Positions 24,770 to 33,975 of a DNA stretch of 64,000 bases are shown in pieces. Below the pieces are notes generated by a model that did not search any database, was not told the DNA's origin, and was given only the letters and a program-made list of their open reading frames with translations. How positions within the stretch are numbered: position 1 is the stretch's first letter; each line of letters starts with the position of its first letter. The stretch covers positions 1 through 64,000 of the forward strand of contig VWVT01000021.1 in assembly GCA_008638415.1 (NCBI GenBank), given 5' to 3'. Both the position numbers and the translations under genes were made by a program. The DNA is from Nocardiopsis sinuspersici (GTDB lineage: Bacteria > Actinomycetota > Actinomycetes > Streptosporangiales > Streptosporangiaceae).

Positions 24770-25924
24770 ATGGCTCCCACCAGCACCACCCAATCCGAGG
24801 TACCCGAAGCAGACACCGCTCCGGCCGTGGGGCCCGCGATCCGCCTGGCCGGAGTGACCAAGTCCTTCCGGACCGGTTCCGAAACGGTGCGCGCGGTCAA
24901 CGGTGTCGACCTGGAGATCGAACGCGGGGAGTTCTTCTCACTGCTCGGGCCGTCCGGCTGCGGCAAGACCACCACCATGCGCATGATCGCCGGGTTCGAG
25001 GACCCCACCGGGGGTGTGGTCCACCTCGACGGCCGCGACGTCACCGGTGTGGCCGCCAACCACCGCGACGTCAACATGGTCTTCCAGAGCTACGCGCTCT
25101 TCCCGCACATGAGCGTGGCCGACAACGTCGCGTTCGGGCTGAGGCGCAAGAGGGTCCCCAAGGCCGAGGTCACCCGCCGGGTCGGCCGGATGCTCGACCT
25201 GGTCGAGCTCGGGAACCGCGCCAAGCACCGACCGTCACAACTGTCCGGCGGCCAGCAGCAGCGCGTCGCCCTGGCCCGCGCGCTCGTCAACGAGCCCTCC
25301 GCCCTGCTCCTGGACGAGCCGCTCGGCGCGCTCGACCTCAAGCTCCGCCAGTCCATGCAGGTCGAGCTCAAGCGCATCCAGCGCGAGGTCGGCATCACCT
25401 TCGTCTACGTCACCCACGACCAGGGCGAGGCGCTGACCATGTCCGACCGCATCGCCGTGATGAACAACGGCGTGGTCGAGCAGCTCGGCGCGCCCGCCGA
25501 GATCTACGAGCGCCCCGCCACCAGGTTCGTCGCCGACTTCATCGGTACCAGCAACCTCGTCCGCGGCGTGGTCGGCGCCGCCGCGGGAAGGCTGTGGAAG
25601 GTCGAGGTCGCCGACGGCTCCACCGCCCTGGTCGCCGAACTGCCCGGGACGGTCACCACCGGCTCCCACATCCACCTGACCGTCCGCCCGGAGAAGATCC
25701 ACATCGGGACCGACCGGCCCGAGGGCGACGTCAGCCGCGTCCCCGGCACGGTCGCCGAGACCGTCTACACGGGTGCGGCCACCCAGTACCAGGTGGACAT
25801 CGGCGGCGGCGAGGAGATCACGGTCTACCGGCAGAACGCGTCGGGCTCCACCCTGGTCGCCGATCGGGGCGAGCGGGTGTGGCTGTCCTGGCGACCTGAA
25901 CACTCCTACGCGCTCCCGTCCTGA
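24770..25924 (+). CDS. potA: spermidine/putrescine ABC transporter ATPase
   Basis: This ATP-binding subunit (384 residues) powers polyamine import. Nucleotide-binding motifs are complete: Walker A GPSGCGKTT, Q-loop VFQSYALFPHMSV, signature LSGGQQQRVALARAL, Walker B ALLLDEPLGALD, and the switch His in VTHDQGEA. A C-terminal TOBE-like domain follows (LTVRPEKIHI). The ATG at 24770 has GACAGGAAA upstream. It lies 83 bp after the aldehyde dehydrogenase gene and 235 bp before the binding-protein gene. Specificity for polyamines rests on its neighbours. Confidence 0.92.
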   Translation: MAPTSTTQSEVPEADTAPAVGPAIRLAGVTKSFRTGSETVRAVNGVDLEIERGEFFSLLGPSGCGKTTTMRMIAGFEDPTGGVVHLDGRDVTGVAANHRDVNMVFQSYALFPHMSVADNVAFGLRRKRVPKAEVTRRVGRMLDLVELGNRAKHRPSQLSGGQQQRVALARALVNEPSALLLDEPLGALDLKLRQSMQVELKRIQREVGITFVYVTHDQGEALTMSDRIAVMNNGVVEQLGAPAEIYERPATRFVADFIGTSNLVRGVVGAAAGRLWKVEVADGSTALVAELPGTVTTGSHIHLTVRPEKIHIGTDRPEGDVSRVPGTVAETVYTGAATQYQVDIGGGEEITVYRQNASGSTLVADRGERVWLSWRPEHSYALPS

Positions 25925-25987
25925 CCGCACCGCCCGCGCACACCCCTCGCCGAGCCCCGCAGGGCACCAGTCACCCTCTCCAGTCTC

Positions 25988-26023
25988 AACAGACACATAA
26001 GCCCTAACAGGCACATCAGCCCC
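25988..26023 (+). repeat. tandem 18-bp repeat upstream of potD
   Basis: AACAGACACATAAGCCCT is followed directly by AACAGGCACATCAGCCCC, matching at 15 of 18 positions. It lies in the 235-bp gap between potA and potD, about 140 bp before potD. It could be a regulator site or chance duplication. Confidence 0.45.
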
Positions 26024-26159
26024 ATAGTCACAGCAGATCCACCAGCCACGTCCGGTACCTCCGAGCACGGGAGGTGCCCGCCCCGCCCCGGACCCCCGGC
26101 CCCGTCCGCTCCGACACGGCGACGGCGGTCTCCGAAGAACCGAAGTAGGGAACGACGAC

Positions 26160-27425
26160 ATGAACAACCGACAGCGCCCCCCGCTGGACCCCGCCCTCCT
26201 GCGCGGGCTCACCCGGGCCCGCCGCGGTCCCCTGCCGATCCCCGGCATCACCCGCCGCCACACCCTCCAGGCGGGCGGCGCCGCCGCGGCCGCACTCGCC
26301 CTGTCCGCCTGCGGAGTCGACGGCCAGCAGCGCGAACCCGCCGCGAGCGAGGACTTCTGGGCCGGCAAGGAGCGCACGGGCAACCTGCGCTGGGCCAACT
26401 GGCCGTTGTACATGGACCCCGAACGCACCCAGATCCAGCAGTTCACCGAGTCCACCGGCATCAAGGTCGACTACAAGGAGGACGTGCACGAGGCCGCGTC
26501 GTTCTTCGGGCAGATCCAGCCCAAGCTCGCCAACGGCGACGACATCGGCTACGACCTGATGGTCCTGACCAACGGCTTCGAGCTGGCCAAGCTCATCGAG
26601 CTCGGCTACCTGGCGCGGCTGGACCACACCAGGCTCCCCGCCTTCGCCGAGTACGCGGGCGAGATCTACAAGAACACCTCCTACGACCCCGGCAACAAGC
26701 ACACCGTCCCCTACGCCTCGGGCATCACCGGCATCGCCTACAACCCCGAGTTCGTCGACCGGGAGATCACCAGCCTGCAGGACCTGTGGGACCCGGCCTT
26801 CGAGGGCAAGGTCGGCATGTTCGCCGACCCGCAGGAGATCGCCGTCTTCGGCCTGCTCGCCAACGGAGTCGACCCGGCCGACTCCACCCGGGAGGACTGG
26901 GAGGCCGCGGCCGACAAGCTCCGCGAGCAGCGCGACTCCGGCGTGGTGCGCGCCTACTACGAGCAGGACTACATCCAGCCGCTCACCACCGGTGACCTGT
27001 GGATGACCATGGCCTGGTCCGGAGACATCTACCAGCAGAACGCCGAGGCGGGCACGGACCTCAAGTTCGTCATCCCCGACGAGGGCGCCACCCTGTGGAC
27101 CGACAGCCTGATGATCCCGTACACCACCAAGGCCCCGGTCGACGCCATCGAGCTGATGAACTTCCTCTACGAGCCGGAGATCGCCACGGGCCTCACCGAG
27201 TACATCGGCTACATCTCCCCGGTCCCGCACGCGCAGGAGGTCATGGCCGAGTGGGCCGCCGCCGAGGGGGAGGGCGAGCGCGCCGAGGCCCTGCGCGCGA
27301 TGTCGGAGAGCTCTCTGGTCTTCCCCGACGAGAGCGACTACCAGAAGCTCCACAACTACGTGGCGCTGGAGCCCGACCAGCAGGGGGAGTTCTCCTCCCT
27401 GTTCCAGGCAGTCACACAGAGCTGA
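26160..27425 (+). CDS. potD: polyamine ABC transporter substrate-binding lipoprotein
   Basis: The 421-residue extracytoplasmic binding protein is anchored by lipid. It has an unusually long N-terminus before the signal, with GITRRHTLQAGGAAAAALAL carrying a twin-arginine pair and a lipobox ending LSAC. The mature part begins near GVDGQQREP. Spermidine/putrescine-binding features follow: LRWANWPLYM, GYDLMVLTNGFELAKLI, VPYASGITGIAYN, LWMTMAWSGDIYQQNAEAG, and the late IGYISPVPHA. Its Tat-like signal suggests export in a folded state. It is followed after 10 bp by potB. Confidence 0.9.
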   Translation: MNNRQRPPLDPALLRGLTRARRGPLPIPGITRRHTLQAGGAAAAALALSACGVDGQQREPAASEDFWAGKERTGNLRWANWPLYMDPERTQIQQFTESTGIKVDYKEDVHEAASFFGQIQPKLANGDDIGYDLMVLTNGFELAKLIELGYLARLDHTRLPAFAEYAGEIYKNTSYDPGNKHTVPYASGITGIAYNPEFVDREITSLQDLWDPAFEGKVGMFADPQEIAVFGLLANGVDPADSTREDWEAAADKLREQRDSGVVRAYYEQDYIQPLTTGDLWMTMAWSGDIYQQNAEAGTDLKFVIPDEGATLWTDSLMIPYTTKAPVDAIELMNFLYEPEIATGLTEYIGYISPVPHAQEVMAEWAAAEGEGERAEALRAMSESSLVFPDESDYQKLHNYVALEPDQQGEFSSLFQAVTQS

Positions 27426-27435
27426 GTCCGAGACC

Positions 27436-28290
27436 ATGAGCAACCGAAAGATCACGCCCTACGTGCTGGTGCTTCCGGCGTGGGCCTGGCTGGCGCTGTT
27501 CTTCGTGGTGCCCATCGGCGGGATGCTGTCCATGTCGCTGACCACGGGCAGCGTGGTCACCGGTTTCCAGCAGACCTTCGAGGTGGGCAACTACGCCACC
27601 GCCGTCGGCACCTACTGGGAGCAGATCCTGCGCTCCCTGTTCTACGGCGCCTGCGCCACCCTCGTGTGCATCGTCCTGGGCTACCCGATGGCGTACTGGA
27701 TCGCCTTCCGCGGCGGGGCCCACAAGTCCACCTACCTGCTACTGATCCTACTGCCGTTCTTCGTCTCGTTCGTGCTGCGCACCATCTCCTGGCGGTTCTT
27801 CCTCTCCGACAACGGGGTGGTGCTCGGCACGCTCAAGGACCTCGGACTGCTCTCGGAGGGCTTCGCCGTCCTCAACTCCGCGCTCGCGGTGATCCTCGGC
27901 CTGGCCTACAACTTCCTGCCGTTCATGGTCCTGCCGATCTACGCGGTCCTGGAACGCATGGACCCGCACCTGGTGGAGGCCGCGCACGACCTGTACGCCG
28001 ACCGCTTCCAGGCCTTCGCGCGGGTGGTCCTGCCGGTGTCCCTGCCCGGGGTGTTCGCCGGGGTGCTGATGACCTTCATCCCCACCAGCGCCGACTACGT
28101 CAACGCCTCGGTGCTCGGAGGGACGCACAACACGATGATCGGCAACGTCATCCAGACCCAGTACCTGGTCAACAACAACTATCCGATCGCCGCCTCGATC
28201 ACCTTCGTCCTCATGGGGCTGCTGCTGGTCGGGATCTTCAGCTACGCGCGTGCCCTGGGCACCGAGCGGGTCATGGAGGTGCACGCGTGA
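27436..28290 (+). CDS. potB: polyamine ABC transporter permease
   Basis: This 284-residue inner-membrane permease has about six hydrophobic helices. It carries the EAA loop that docks to the ATPase, EAAHDLYADRFQAFARVVLP, followed by the conserved SLPGVFAGVLM and FIPTSADYVNA. The ATG at 27436 is 10 bp after the potD stop. The last four bases overlap the potC GTG, so the two permease genes are translationally coupled and should form a PotB-PotC heterodimer. Confidence 0.92.
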   Translation: MSNRKITPYVLVLPAWAWLALFFVVPIGGMLSMSLTTGSVVTGFQQTFEVGNYATAVGTYWEQILRSLFYGACATLVCIVLGYPMAYWIAFRGGAHKSTYLLLILLPFFVSFVLRTISWRFFLSDNGVVLGTLKDLGLLSEGFAVLNSALAVILGLAYNFLPFMVLPIYAVLERMDPHLVEAAHDLYADRFQAFARVVLPVSLPGVFAGVLMTFIPTSADYVNASVLGGTHNTMIGNVIQTQYLVNNNYPIAASITFVLMGLLLVGIFSYARALGTERVMEVHA

Positions 28291-29192
28291 ACACCGACGT
28301 CCACGGGCGGGGCACCGCCGCCGGAAACGCCGCCGGGAGCGGCGGAGGCACCACCGGGAACGGAACCGGGGGCGGTACCGCTCCGGCGGCCGTGCGCGGA
28401 CGGGCGCGGCGCCGGGTCGACTGGGGCCGCTACCACACCTGGGCCGTGCTGGCCTGGCTGTTCGCGCCCATCGTGTTCATGATCGTGTTCAGCTTCAACG
28501 ACCCGGCCGGGCGGCACAACATCACCTGGCAGGGCTTCACCCTGAAGTGGTACCAGAACGCGTTCGCCCATACCGAGCTCAACGAGGCGATGTTCAACTC
28601 GGTGAGCATCGCGCTGTTGTCGATGGTCGTCTCCGGCGGACTGGGCACTCTGCTCGGACTGGCCCTGGGCCGGTTCACCTTCCGGGGCAAGCAGCTCACC
28701 AACCTGGTGATGTTCGCGGCGATCAGCGCGCCCGAGGTGGTGATCGGCGCCGCGCTGCTGTCCACCTTCCTGATGATGAACGTGACCACCGGCTACTGGA
28801 CGACGGTCATCGCGCACGTGATGTTCTGCGTGTCCTTCGTAGCCATCACCGTGCGGGCCCGCGTCATCACCCTGGACCCGCGCCTGGAGGAGGCCGCCCG
28901 TGACCTCGGCGCCGACTCGTGGACCACGTTCCGCCTGGTCACCCTGCCCATGCTGTTCCCCGCCATCATGGCGGGAGGACTGCTGGCCTTCGCCCTGTCC
29001 ATCGACGACTACATCATCACCTCGTTCGTCAGCGGCGACGTCACCACCTTCCCGCTGTGGATCTGGGGCGCCACCCGCGTGGGCATCCCGCCGCAGGTCA
29101 ACGTCATGGGCACCCTGCTGTTCGCGGTCGGGCTGCTCCTGGCGGTGGTCAACGTCGTCATGGCCCGGCGCCGGTCCGCGGCCGGGGACTGA
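28287..29192 (+). CDS. potC: polyamine ABC transporter permease
   Basis: This 301-residue partner permease has six predicted helices and the EAA loop EEAARDLGADSWTTFRLVTL with PMLFPAIMAGGLLAFALSIDD after it. An N-terminal Gly/Thr-rich extension of about 45 residues before the first helix is longer than usual. GTG 28287 overlaps the potB stop codon. The gene is followed after 40 bp by the FAD oxidoreductase gene, which is likely in the same transcript. Confidence 0.92.
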   Translation: MNTDVHGRGTAAGNAAGSGGGTTGNGTGGGTAPAAVRGRARRRVDWGRYHTWAVLAWLFAPIVFMIVFSFNDPAGRHNITWQGFTLKWYQNAFAHTELNEAMFNSVSIALLSMVVSGGLGTLLGLALGRFTFRGKQLTNLVMFAAISAPEVVIGAALLSTFLMMNVTTGYWTTVIAHVMFCVSFVAITVRARVITLDPRLEEAARDLGADSWTTFRLVTLPMLFPAIMAGGLLAFALSIDDYIITSFVSGDVTTFPLWIWGATRVGIPPQVNVMGTLLFAVGLLLAVVNVVMARRRSAAGD

Positions 29193-29232
29193 GTCCCGTA
29201 CCGGTACCCAACCACGAACGGAAGCGATAACC

Positions 29233-30657
29233 ATGGCCGACGGAGCGACCCAGCGGGTGGCGAGGGCCCTGGCGGACACCCGGCCCCGGGTCTTCTGGCT
29301 CGATCCCGACATCCCGGGGCACGACGTCCCCGAGCCCGAGCCGCCCCTGTCCGGTGACGTGTCCACCGACCTGGCGGTGGTCGGCGCCGGCTTCAGCGGG
29401 CTGTGGACCGCGCTCATCGCCAAGGAGCGCGACCCCGACCGCGACGTGGTGCTGGTGGAGGCCCGTACCACGGGGTGGGCGGCCTCCGGGCGCAACGGCG
29501 GGTTCTGCGCCGCCAGCCTCACCCACGGCTACGACAACGGCGCCGAGCGCTGGCCCGAGGAGATCGGCGAGCTCGAACGCCAGGGCCGCGCCAACCTCGA
29601 CGGTATCGAGGAGGCGGTGGCCAGGTACGGGATCGACTGCGGGTTCGAGCGCACCGGCGAGATCCTGGCCGCCACCGAGCCCTGGCAGGCTGAGGGGTTC
29701 GCCGAGTCCGCCGAGACGACGGCCGCCCTGGGCCACACCTCGTACGTGTGGGACGCCGAGCGCACCCGGCGGGAGATCGACTCGCCCACCTACGTGGGAG
29801 CACTGTACGAGCCCGACGGCGTCGCCATGGTCCACCCGGCCAAGCTCGTGTGGGGCCTGCGCGCCGCCTGCCGGCGGCTCGGCGTACGCGTCTTCGAGAA
29901 CACGCCCGTGCGCGCGATCCGCTCCGTGCCGAGGGGCCTTCGCCTGGAGACCGGCGGCGGCGCCCTGCACGCGTCCAAGGTGGCCTGGGGGACCGGGGCC
30001 TTCCCCGGACCCCTGCGCCGGCTCAAGCACTACCTGGCCCCGGTCTACGACTACGCGCTGATGACCGAGCCGCTCACCGACGGGCAGATGGCTTCCCTGG
30101 GATGGAAGGGCCGCCAGGGGGTCTCCGACGCCGCGAACTTCTTCCACTACTACCGGCTGACCTCCGACAACCGCATCCTGTGGGGCGGCTACGACATCGT
30201 GCACCACTACGGCGGCAAGGTGCGTCCGGAGTTCGACCAGCGCCCGGAGACCTTCCGCAGGCTCGCCGGGCACTTCTTCGAGACCTTCCCCCAACTGGCG
30301 GACGTGCGGTTCACCCACAGCTGGGGCGGGGTCATCGACACGTGCAGCCGGTTCTCCGCCTTCTTCGGTACCGGGTACGGAGGCCGTCTGGCCTACGCCG
30401 CCGGGTACACGGGGCTGGGAGTGGGCGCGACCCGCTTCGGCGCTCAGGTGATGCTGGACCGCCTCGACGGCCTGGACACCGAGCGCACCCGGCTTCGCAT
30501 GGTCCGTGAGAAGCCGCTGCCCTTCCCTCCCGAGCCGGTCCGCTCCCTGGGCATCGGGCTGACCCTGCGCGCCACGGCCGCCGCCGACCGCGACGGGGGA
30601 CGCCGCAACCTGTGGCTGCGCGGCCTGGACGCGATGGGTCTGGGCTTCGACAGCTGA
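29233..30657 (+). CDS. FAD-dependent amine oxidoreductase, PuuB-like
   Basis: This 474-residue flavoenzyme of the DAO/glycine-oxidase fold has an N-terminal FAD loop (VVGAGFSGLWTALIA), then ARTTGWAASGRNGGFCAASLTHG as in gamma-glutamylputrescine oxidases. A C-terminal FAD segment (YAAGYTGLGVGATRFGAQVMLD) completes it. The likely reaction is oxidative deamination of a polyamine or its derivative, based on the ALDH-PotABCD neighbours. No glutamylputrescine synthetase gene is present in the window, so the exact substrate is unclear. The ATG is chosen for its GGAAGCGATAACC context. Confidence 0.8.
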   Translation: MADGATQRVARALADTRPRVFWLDPDIPGHDVPEPEPPLSGDVSTDLAVVGAGFSGLWTALIAKERDPDRDVVLVEARTTGWAASGRNGGFCAASLTHGYDNGAERWPEEIGELERQGRANLDGIEEAVARYGIDCGFERTGEILAATEPWQAEGFAESAETTAALGHTSYVWDAERTRREIDSPTYVGALYEPDGVAMVHPAKLVWGLRAACRRLGVRVFENTPVRAIRSVPRGLRLETGGGALHASKVAWGTGAFPGPLRRLKHYLAPVYDYALMTEPLTDGQMASLGWKGRQGVSDAANFFHYYRLTSDNRILWGGYDIVHHYGGKVRPEFDQRPETFRRLAGHFFETFPQLADVRFTHSWGGVIDTCSRFSAFFGTGYGGRLAYAAGYTGLGVGATRFGAQVMLDRLDGLDTERTRLRMVREKPLPFPPEPVRSLGIGLTLRATAAADRDGGRRNLWLRGLDAMGLGFDS

Positions 30658-30936
30658 CGACGGGACGACCGCGGAGGCGGCGCACCGGGTCGCGGGCCTG
30701 AGAGGGCAGGAGGGGAGAAAAGGGGGGAAAAGCCTGGGTAACGGCTTGGCCGGGGAAGCGGCGGGGGCGGCGTGGCGCTTCCGCCGCATCCGTGCGCCGG
30801 GACAGGATGGGGCAGGCCGCGAGGGGATCCGGGGCGGAACACGTGCGCACGCGCGCTTGCGTCCGCCGGGCGCCGTCTCCTGGCGGCATGCCGTCGCCAC
30901 CGTCTCCGACACCGCACCGAACTCCCGTTCCAGGCA

Positions 30937-30981
30937 CACCGCGCGGCCGCCCACTGGCCCAAGTCCTCAGGCCGCGCGGTG
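30937..30981. terminator. bidirectional terminator hairpin
   Basis: CACCGCGCGGCC and GGCCGCGCGGTG are perfect 12-base arms around a 21-base loop. It lies in the 367-bp gap between the converging FAD oxidoreductase gene and the aminopropyltransferase gene. The rest of the gap is purine-rich with no gene seen. Confidence 0.65.
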
Positions 30982-31024
30982 CTCTTCACCAGCGGTGATG
31001 GAGGAGGCGGCGGGCGGCGGGACG

Positions 31025-32593
31025 TCAGTAGCCCCGCCAGGCCCCCTGGTGGTACTGGATCACGCGGGGGTGCATGAGGGTCGACTCCTCCGAGCCGTCG
31101 CCGCGGCGGTCCTTGGGGAAGACCTGGGCGGCGGCCAGCAGGGGCTCGTCGAGGAAGCGCAGGGGCGGCGCGTCGTCGGGAACGTTCAGTTCGGGCGCCC
31201 CGTCCGCGGTGGCGAGGTAGAAACCCCAGTTGCCGAAGGACGGCACGTCCACGTTGTAGGGGGTGGCGGCCAGTCCGGCGTCCTTCATCGTGCGGCCCAC
31301 ACCCCAGTAGGCGTCCGGGGCGAAGAAGGGCGAACCGGCCTGCACCACCACGCGGCCCCGGTCCGACAGGGCGTGGCGCAGGAGCGAGTAGAACTCCACG
31401 GTGTAGAGCTTGGCGGTGCCGACGTCGGTGCCGTCCGGAAGGTCGGCGACGACCACGTCGAACCGTTCGTGGTTCTCGCGGAGCCACTGGAAGGCGTCGG
31501 CGTTGACGACCTCCAGGCGCGGATCCTCGAAGGAGTGCTCGTTGAGGTCGGTGATCACCGGATGGGTGGAGGCCAGCTCGATCACGGCCGGGTCCAGGTC
31601 CACGAGGGTCACCGAGTCCACGTCGTCGTAGGCGAAGATCTCGCGCAGGGCCAGGCCGTCGCCCCCGCCCAGCACCAGGACGTCCTCGTGCGGACCCGCC
31701 ATCGCGGGGTGGACCAGCGACTCGTGGTAGCGGTACTCGTCCAGCGTGGAGAACTGCAGGCTCCCGTTGAGGAACAGGCGGACGTCCTCGCCGTCGAGGG
31801 ACCGGGTGAGCACGATGTCCTGGTACTCGGAGCGCTCGGCGTGCGCGATCGGGTCCCGGTACAGGGCCTGGCGGGCGTCCACCTCGAACTGGTCGGCGTA
31901 GACGAAGGCCAGGCTGAGCAGCGCGATGATGAGCGCCAGGCCGGCGCCCAGGCCCGTGTAGGCGCGCCGTCCCAGTTCCGAGCGGAACAGCCACAGCACC
32001 ACGGCCACACCGACCACGGCGTTCAGCGCTCCCACGACGAGGGCGCCCTTGGGCAGGCCCAGCAGCGGCAGCAGCAGGAAGGGGAACGCCAGACCGCCGA
32101 TCAGCCCGCCCACGTAGTCGGCGGCGAAAAGGTCGGCGACCGCGTCGGAGGCGTCCTGCCTGCGGATGCGCTGGATCAGCGTCATCAGCAGCGGGATCTC
32201 CATGCCGATGAGCATGCCGATGAGGAACGCCAGCAGCACCAGCGCGGGCTGGTAGGCCGAGAACCAGGCGAAGGCCCCGTACAGCAGCAGCACCGACAGG
32301 CCGCCGACGAGCGAGAGCAGCCCCTCGATGACGGCGAAGGCCATGGCCGGGCGCGCCTGGAAGCGCTTGGACATCAGCGAGCCCGCACCCATGGCGAACA
32401 CCATCACGGACAGGACCACGGAGGCCTGGGTGATGGTGTTGCCCAACAGGTAACTGCCGATGGCGACGAGCGCCAGTTCGTACACCAGGCCGCACGCGGC
32501 GCAGACGAACACCGCCAGCAGTACGAAGAAGCGGGCCGCCCTGGCCGAAACCGGGAGGCGGGACCGGGGGCGGACGGTCTTCTCAGTCAACAC
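31025..32593 (-). CDS. membrane-embedded aminopropyltransferase (spermidine synthase fold)
   Basis: The 522-residue protein has about seven membrane helices in its first 230 residues, then a soluble spermidine-synthase (PABS) domain. That domain carries SRSL-like opening, the GGGDGLALREIFAYDDVDSVTLVDLDP nucleotide-binding core (GGGDGLALRE), DLPDGTDVGTAKLYTVEFY with the expected acidic residues, and QAGSPFFAPDAYWG. It may transfer aminopropyl or a related group near the membrane. It ends a five-gene operon with DUF4178, DUF2617, a tiny Gly-rich protein and DUF350. The GTG at 32593 is the chosen start; a TTG lies next to it. Confidence 0.85.
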   Translation of the reverse strand: MLTEKTVRPRSRLPVSARAARFFVLLAVFVCAACGLVYELALVAIGSYLLGNTITQASVVLSVMVFAMGAGSLMSKRFQARPAMAFAVIEGLLSLVGGLSVLLLYGAFAWFSAYQPALVLLAFLIGMLIGMEIPLLMTLIQRIRRQDASDAVADLFAADYVGGLIGGLAFPFLLLPLLGLPKGALVVGALNAVVGVAVVLWLFRSELGRRAYTGLGAGLALIIALLSLAFVYADQFEVDARQALYRDPIAHAERSEYQDIVLTRSLDGEDVRLFLNGSLQFSTLDEYRYHESLVHPAMAGPHEDVLVLGGGDGLALREIFAYDDVDSVTLVDLDPAVIELASTHPVITDLNEHSFEDPRLEVVNADAFQWLRENHERFDVVVADLPDGTDVGTAKLYTVEFYSLLRHALSDRGRVVVQAGSPFFAPDAYWGVGRTMKDAGLAATPYNVDVPSFGNWGFYLATADGAPELNVPDDAPPLRFLDEPLLAAAQVFPKDRRGDGSEESTLMHPRVIQYHQGAWRGY

Positions 32594-32658
32594 GGGTGCC
32601 TTCGTCTGGTGGTGCTGGTGGCCGGGGCAGGGGCCGTTCGGAAGCGGGGGAGGCGGGA

Positions 32659-33087
32659 TCAGGTGAGGGCCGCGGCGATGACCAGGCCGATCGCCACGTG
32701 CGCGGAGGCGCTCACCCAGGTGGCCGGGTGCGGTTCGCTGTCACTGATCATGTGGGAGATCTTGGCGGGGACGAGGAGGTCGATCAGCAGGAACGACAGC
32801 GCCATGACGCCCAGGCCGATCAGGCCGTAGACGGCGGTCGAGAGCAGCCCGGCCCCCAGGCCGATCTCGGAGTCACTGGAGAGGATCGCCGAGGTGACGA
32901 CGATGGCCGAGCCCAGCGTGTTGGCGGACACGAGCAGCACGGCGTTGCGGTTGCGGTCCTCCCAGATCAGCTTGTGCAGCTTACCGGGGGTGATGAGGTC
33001 GGTGAGCACGTAGCCCACCACGAGGATGGCGATGCCCACTCCGCCGTAGGCGAGGGCTGCGAGGGAGTTGAAGAGAATGACGTTCAT
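32659..33087 (-). CDS. DUF350 membrane protein
   Basis: This 142-residue integral membrane protein has four helices arranged as two repeats of the DUF350 unit: AYGGVGIAILVVGYVLTDLITPGK and YGLIGLGVMALSFLLIDLLVPAKI, each ending in the D-L-x-P-x-K motif. Related proteins are linked to polyamine-conjugating and membrane-stress genes in other bacteria; the biochemical role is not established. The start is an ATG at 33087. It lies 54 bp before the small Gly-rich gene's end and 65 bp before the aminopropyltransferase gene. Confidence 0.85.
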   Translation of the reverse strand: MNVILFNSLAALAYGGVGIAILVVGYVLTDLITPGKLHKLIWEDRNRNAVLLVSANTLGSAIVVTSAILSSDSEIGLGAGLLSTAVYGLIGLGVMALSFLLIDLLVPAKISHMISDSEPHPATWVSASAHVAIGLVIAAALT

Positions 33088-33141
33088 GGTCCTGTCCGCT
33101 GGTAGGGGGATTCGTGGTCGGGTGCTGGAAGTGGGCGCTGA

Positions 33142-33432
33142 CTACTTGCCGAAGCCGCCGCCGCCGCCACGGTAACTGCTTCCGCTGCCGTCGCTGTTGC
33201 TGCTGCCGCCGCCTCCGAAGAAGAAGAAGCCTCCGCCGCCGCCGGAGGAGCCGTCGCAGTCGTCATCGTCGTAGCCCTCGATCGAGACCTCGTCGTCATC
33301 CGGGCAGTACTCGTTGCTGTTGTTGTTGCAGGCACTGAGCAGGATCAGCAGGAGCAGGATGCCGCCACAGACGGCGAACACCGTGATGATGACACTCCTG
33401 TTGCTGTTCCCGGATGCCTCGTATGCGTTCAT
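33142..33432 (-). CDS. tiny Gly/Phe-rich membrane-anchored protein, unknown
   Basis: The 96-residue product has a hydrophobic segment (SVIITVFAVCGGILLLLILLSAC) whose end, LLSAC, could be a lipobox although the segment is long. An acidic stretch with two more Cys (EYCPDDDE and DDDDCDG) follows, and then a glycine-rich tail with FFFF and ending RGGGGGFGK. Its start overlaps the end of the DUF2617 gene by 4 bases, which supports translation. It occupies the slot that DUF4247-type proteins take in related operons as I recall them, but I see no clear match. Role unknown. Confidence 0.7.
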   Translation of the reverse strand: MNAYEASGNSNRSVIITVFAVCGGILLLLILLSACNNNSNEYCPDDDEVSIEGYDDDDCDGSSGGGGGFFFFGGGGSSNSDGSGSSYRGGGGGFGK

Positions 33433-33968
33433 GGTGCGGATCTCTCAGAGGTGGGGGGCGTGGTCACGTTCGAGGTGGTCGTCACCAGTTCGCCGCTCTG
33501 CGGATAGGCGTGCCAGGTGCGCCAGCGGAGTGGTCCTCCGCGATCGGGGGTCAGGTGCAGCGCGGTGACCGCGAGGGGATCACCCGGAAAGGCGACGAGC
33601 AGGCCGCCGGGGGAGTCTGCCACCTCGTGGTGGAGCCGCTCCACCCTGAGGGCCAGTTCGTTACGCGACAGGGACTCCACGAGCGAGCCGAAACGGTACC
33701 GGCCCAGGTCCGGGCGCTCGATGCTGCCCGGCAGGCCGCCGGGCAGGCCGGGCAGGCAGGCCACGGTCTCCACCAGGGCCCCGGCTCCGCGCACCGGATC
33801 CGGCGTGACGGTCACCTGGTGGGAGGCACCGAGCACGCGCAGTTCGACACGGGCGCCCGGCACCCGCACGGTGCGGGTGGCCAGGGGGACGACCGGCGGG
33901 TGGTCCAGGGTCCAGACCAGGTCGTCGGCGCTGGTGTCGACGAAGGGGGCGCTGATGCTCGCGAGCAC
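33429..33968 (-). CDS. DUF2617 family protein
   Basis: The 179-residue cytoplasmic protein opens MLASISAPFVDTSADDLVWTLDHP, typical of DUF2617. It continues with RVELRVLGASHQVTV, LVETVACLPG and YRFGSLVESLSRNELALRVERLHHEV. Function of the family is unknown. The GTG at 33968 lies 7 bases after the DUF4178 stop codon, and the far end overlaps the next small gene, so it sits tightly inside the operon. Confidence 0.82.
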   Translation of the reverse strand: MLASISAPFVDTSADDLVWTLDHPPVVPLATRTVRVPGARVELRVLGASHQVTVTPDPVRGAGALVETVACLPGLPGGLPGSIERPDLGRYRFGSLVESLSRNELALRVERLHHEVADSPGGLLVAFPGDPLAVTALHLTPDRGGPLRWRTWHAYPQSGELVTTTSNVTTPPTSERSAP

Positions 33969-33975
33969 GTCTCGA

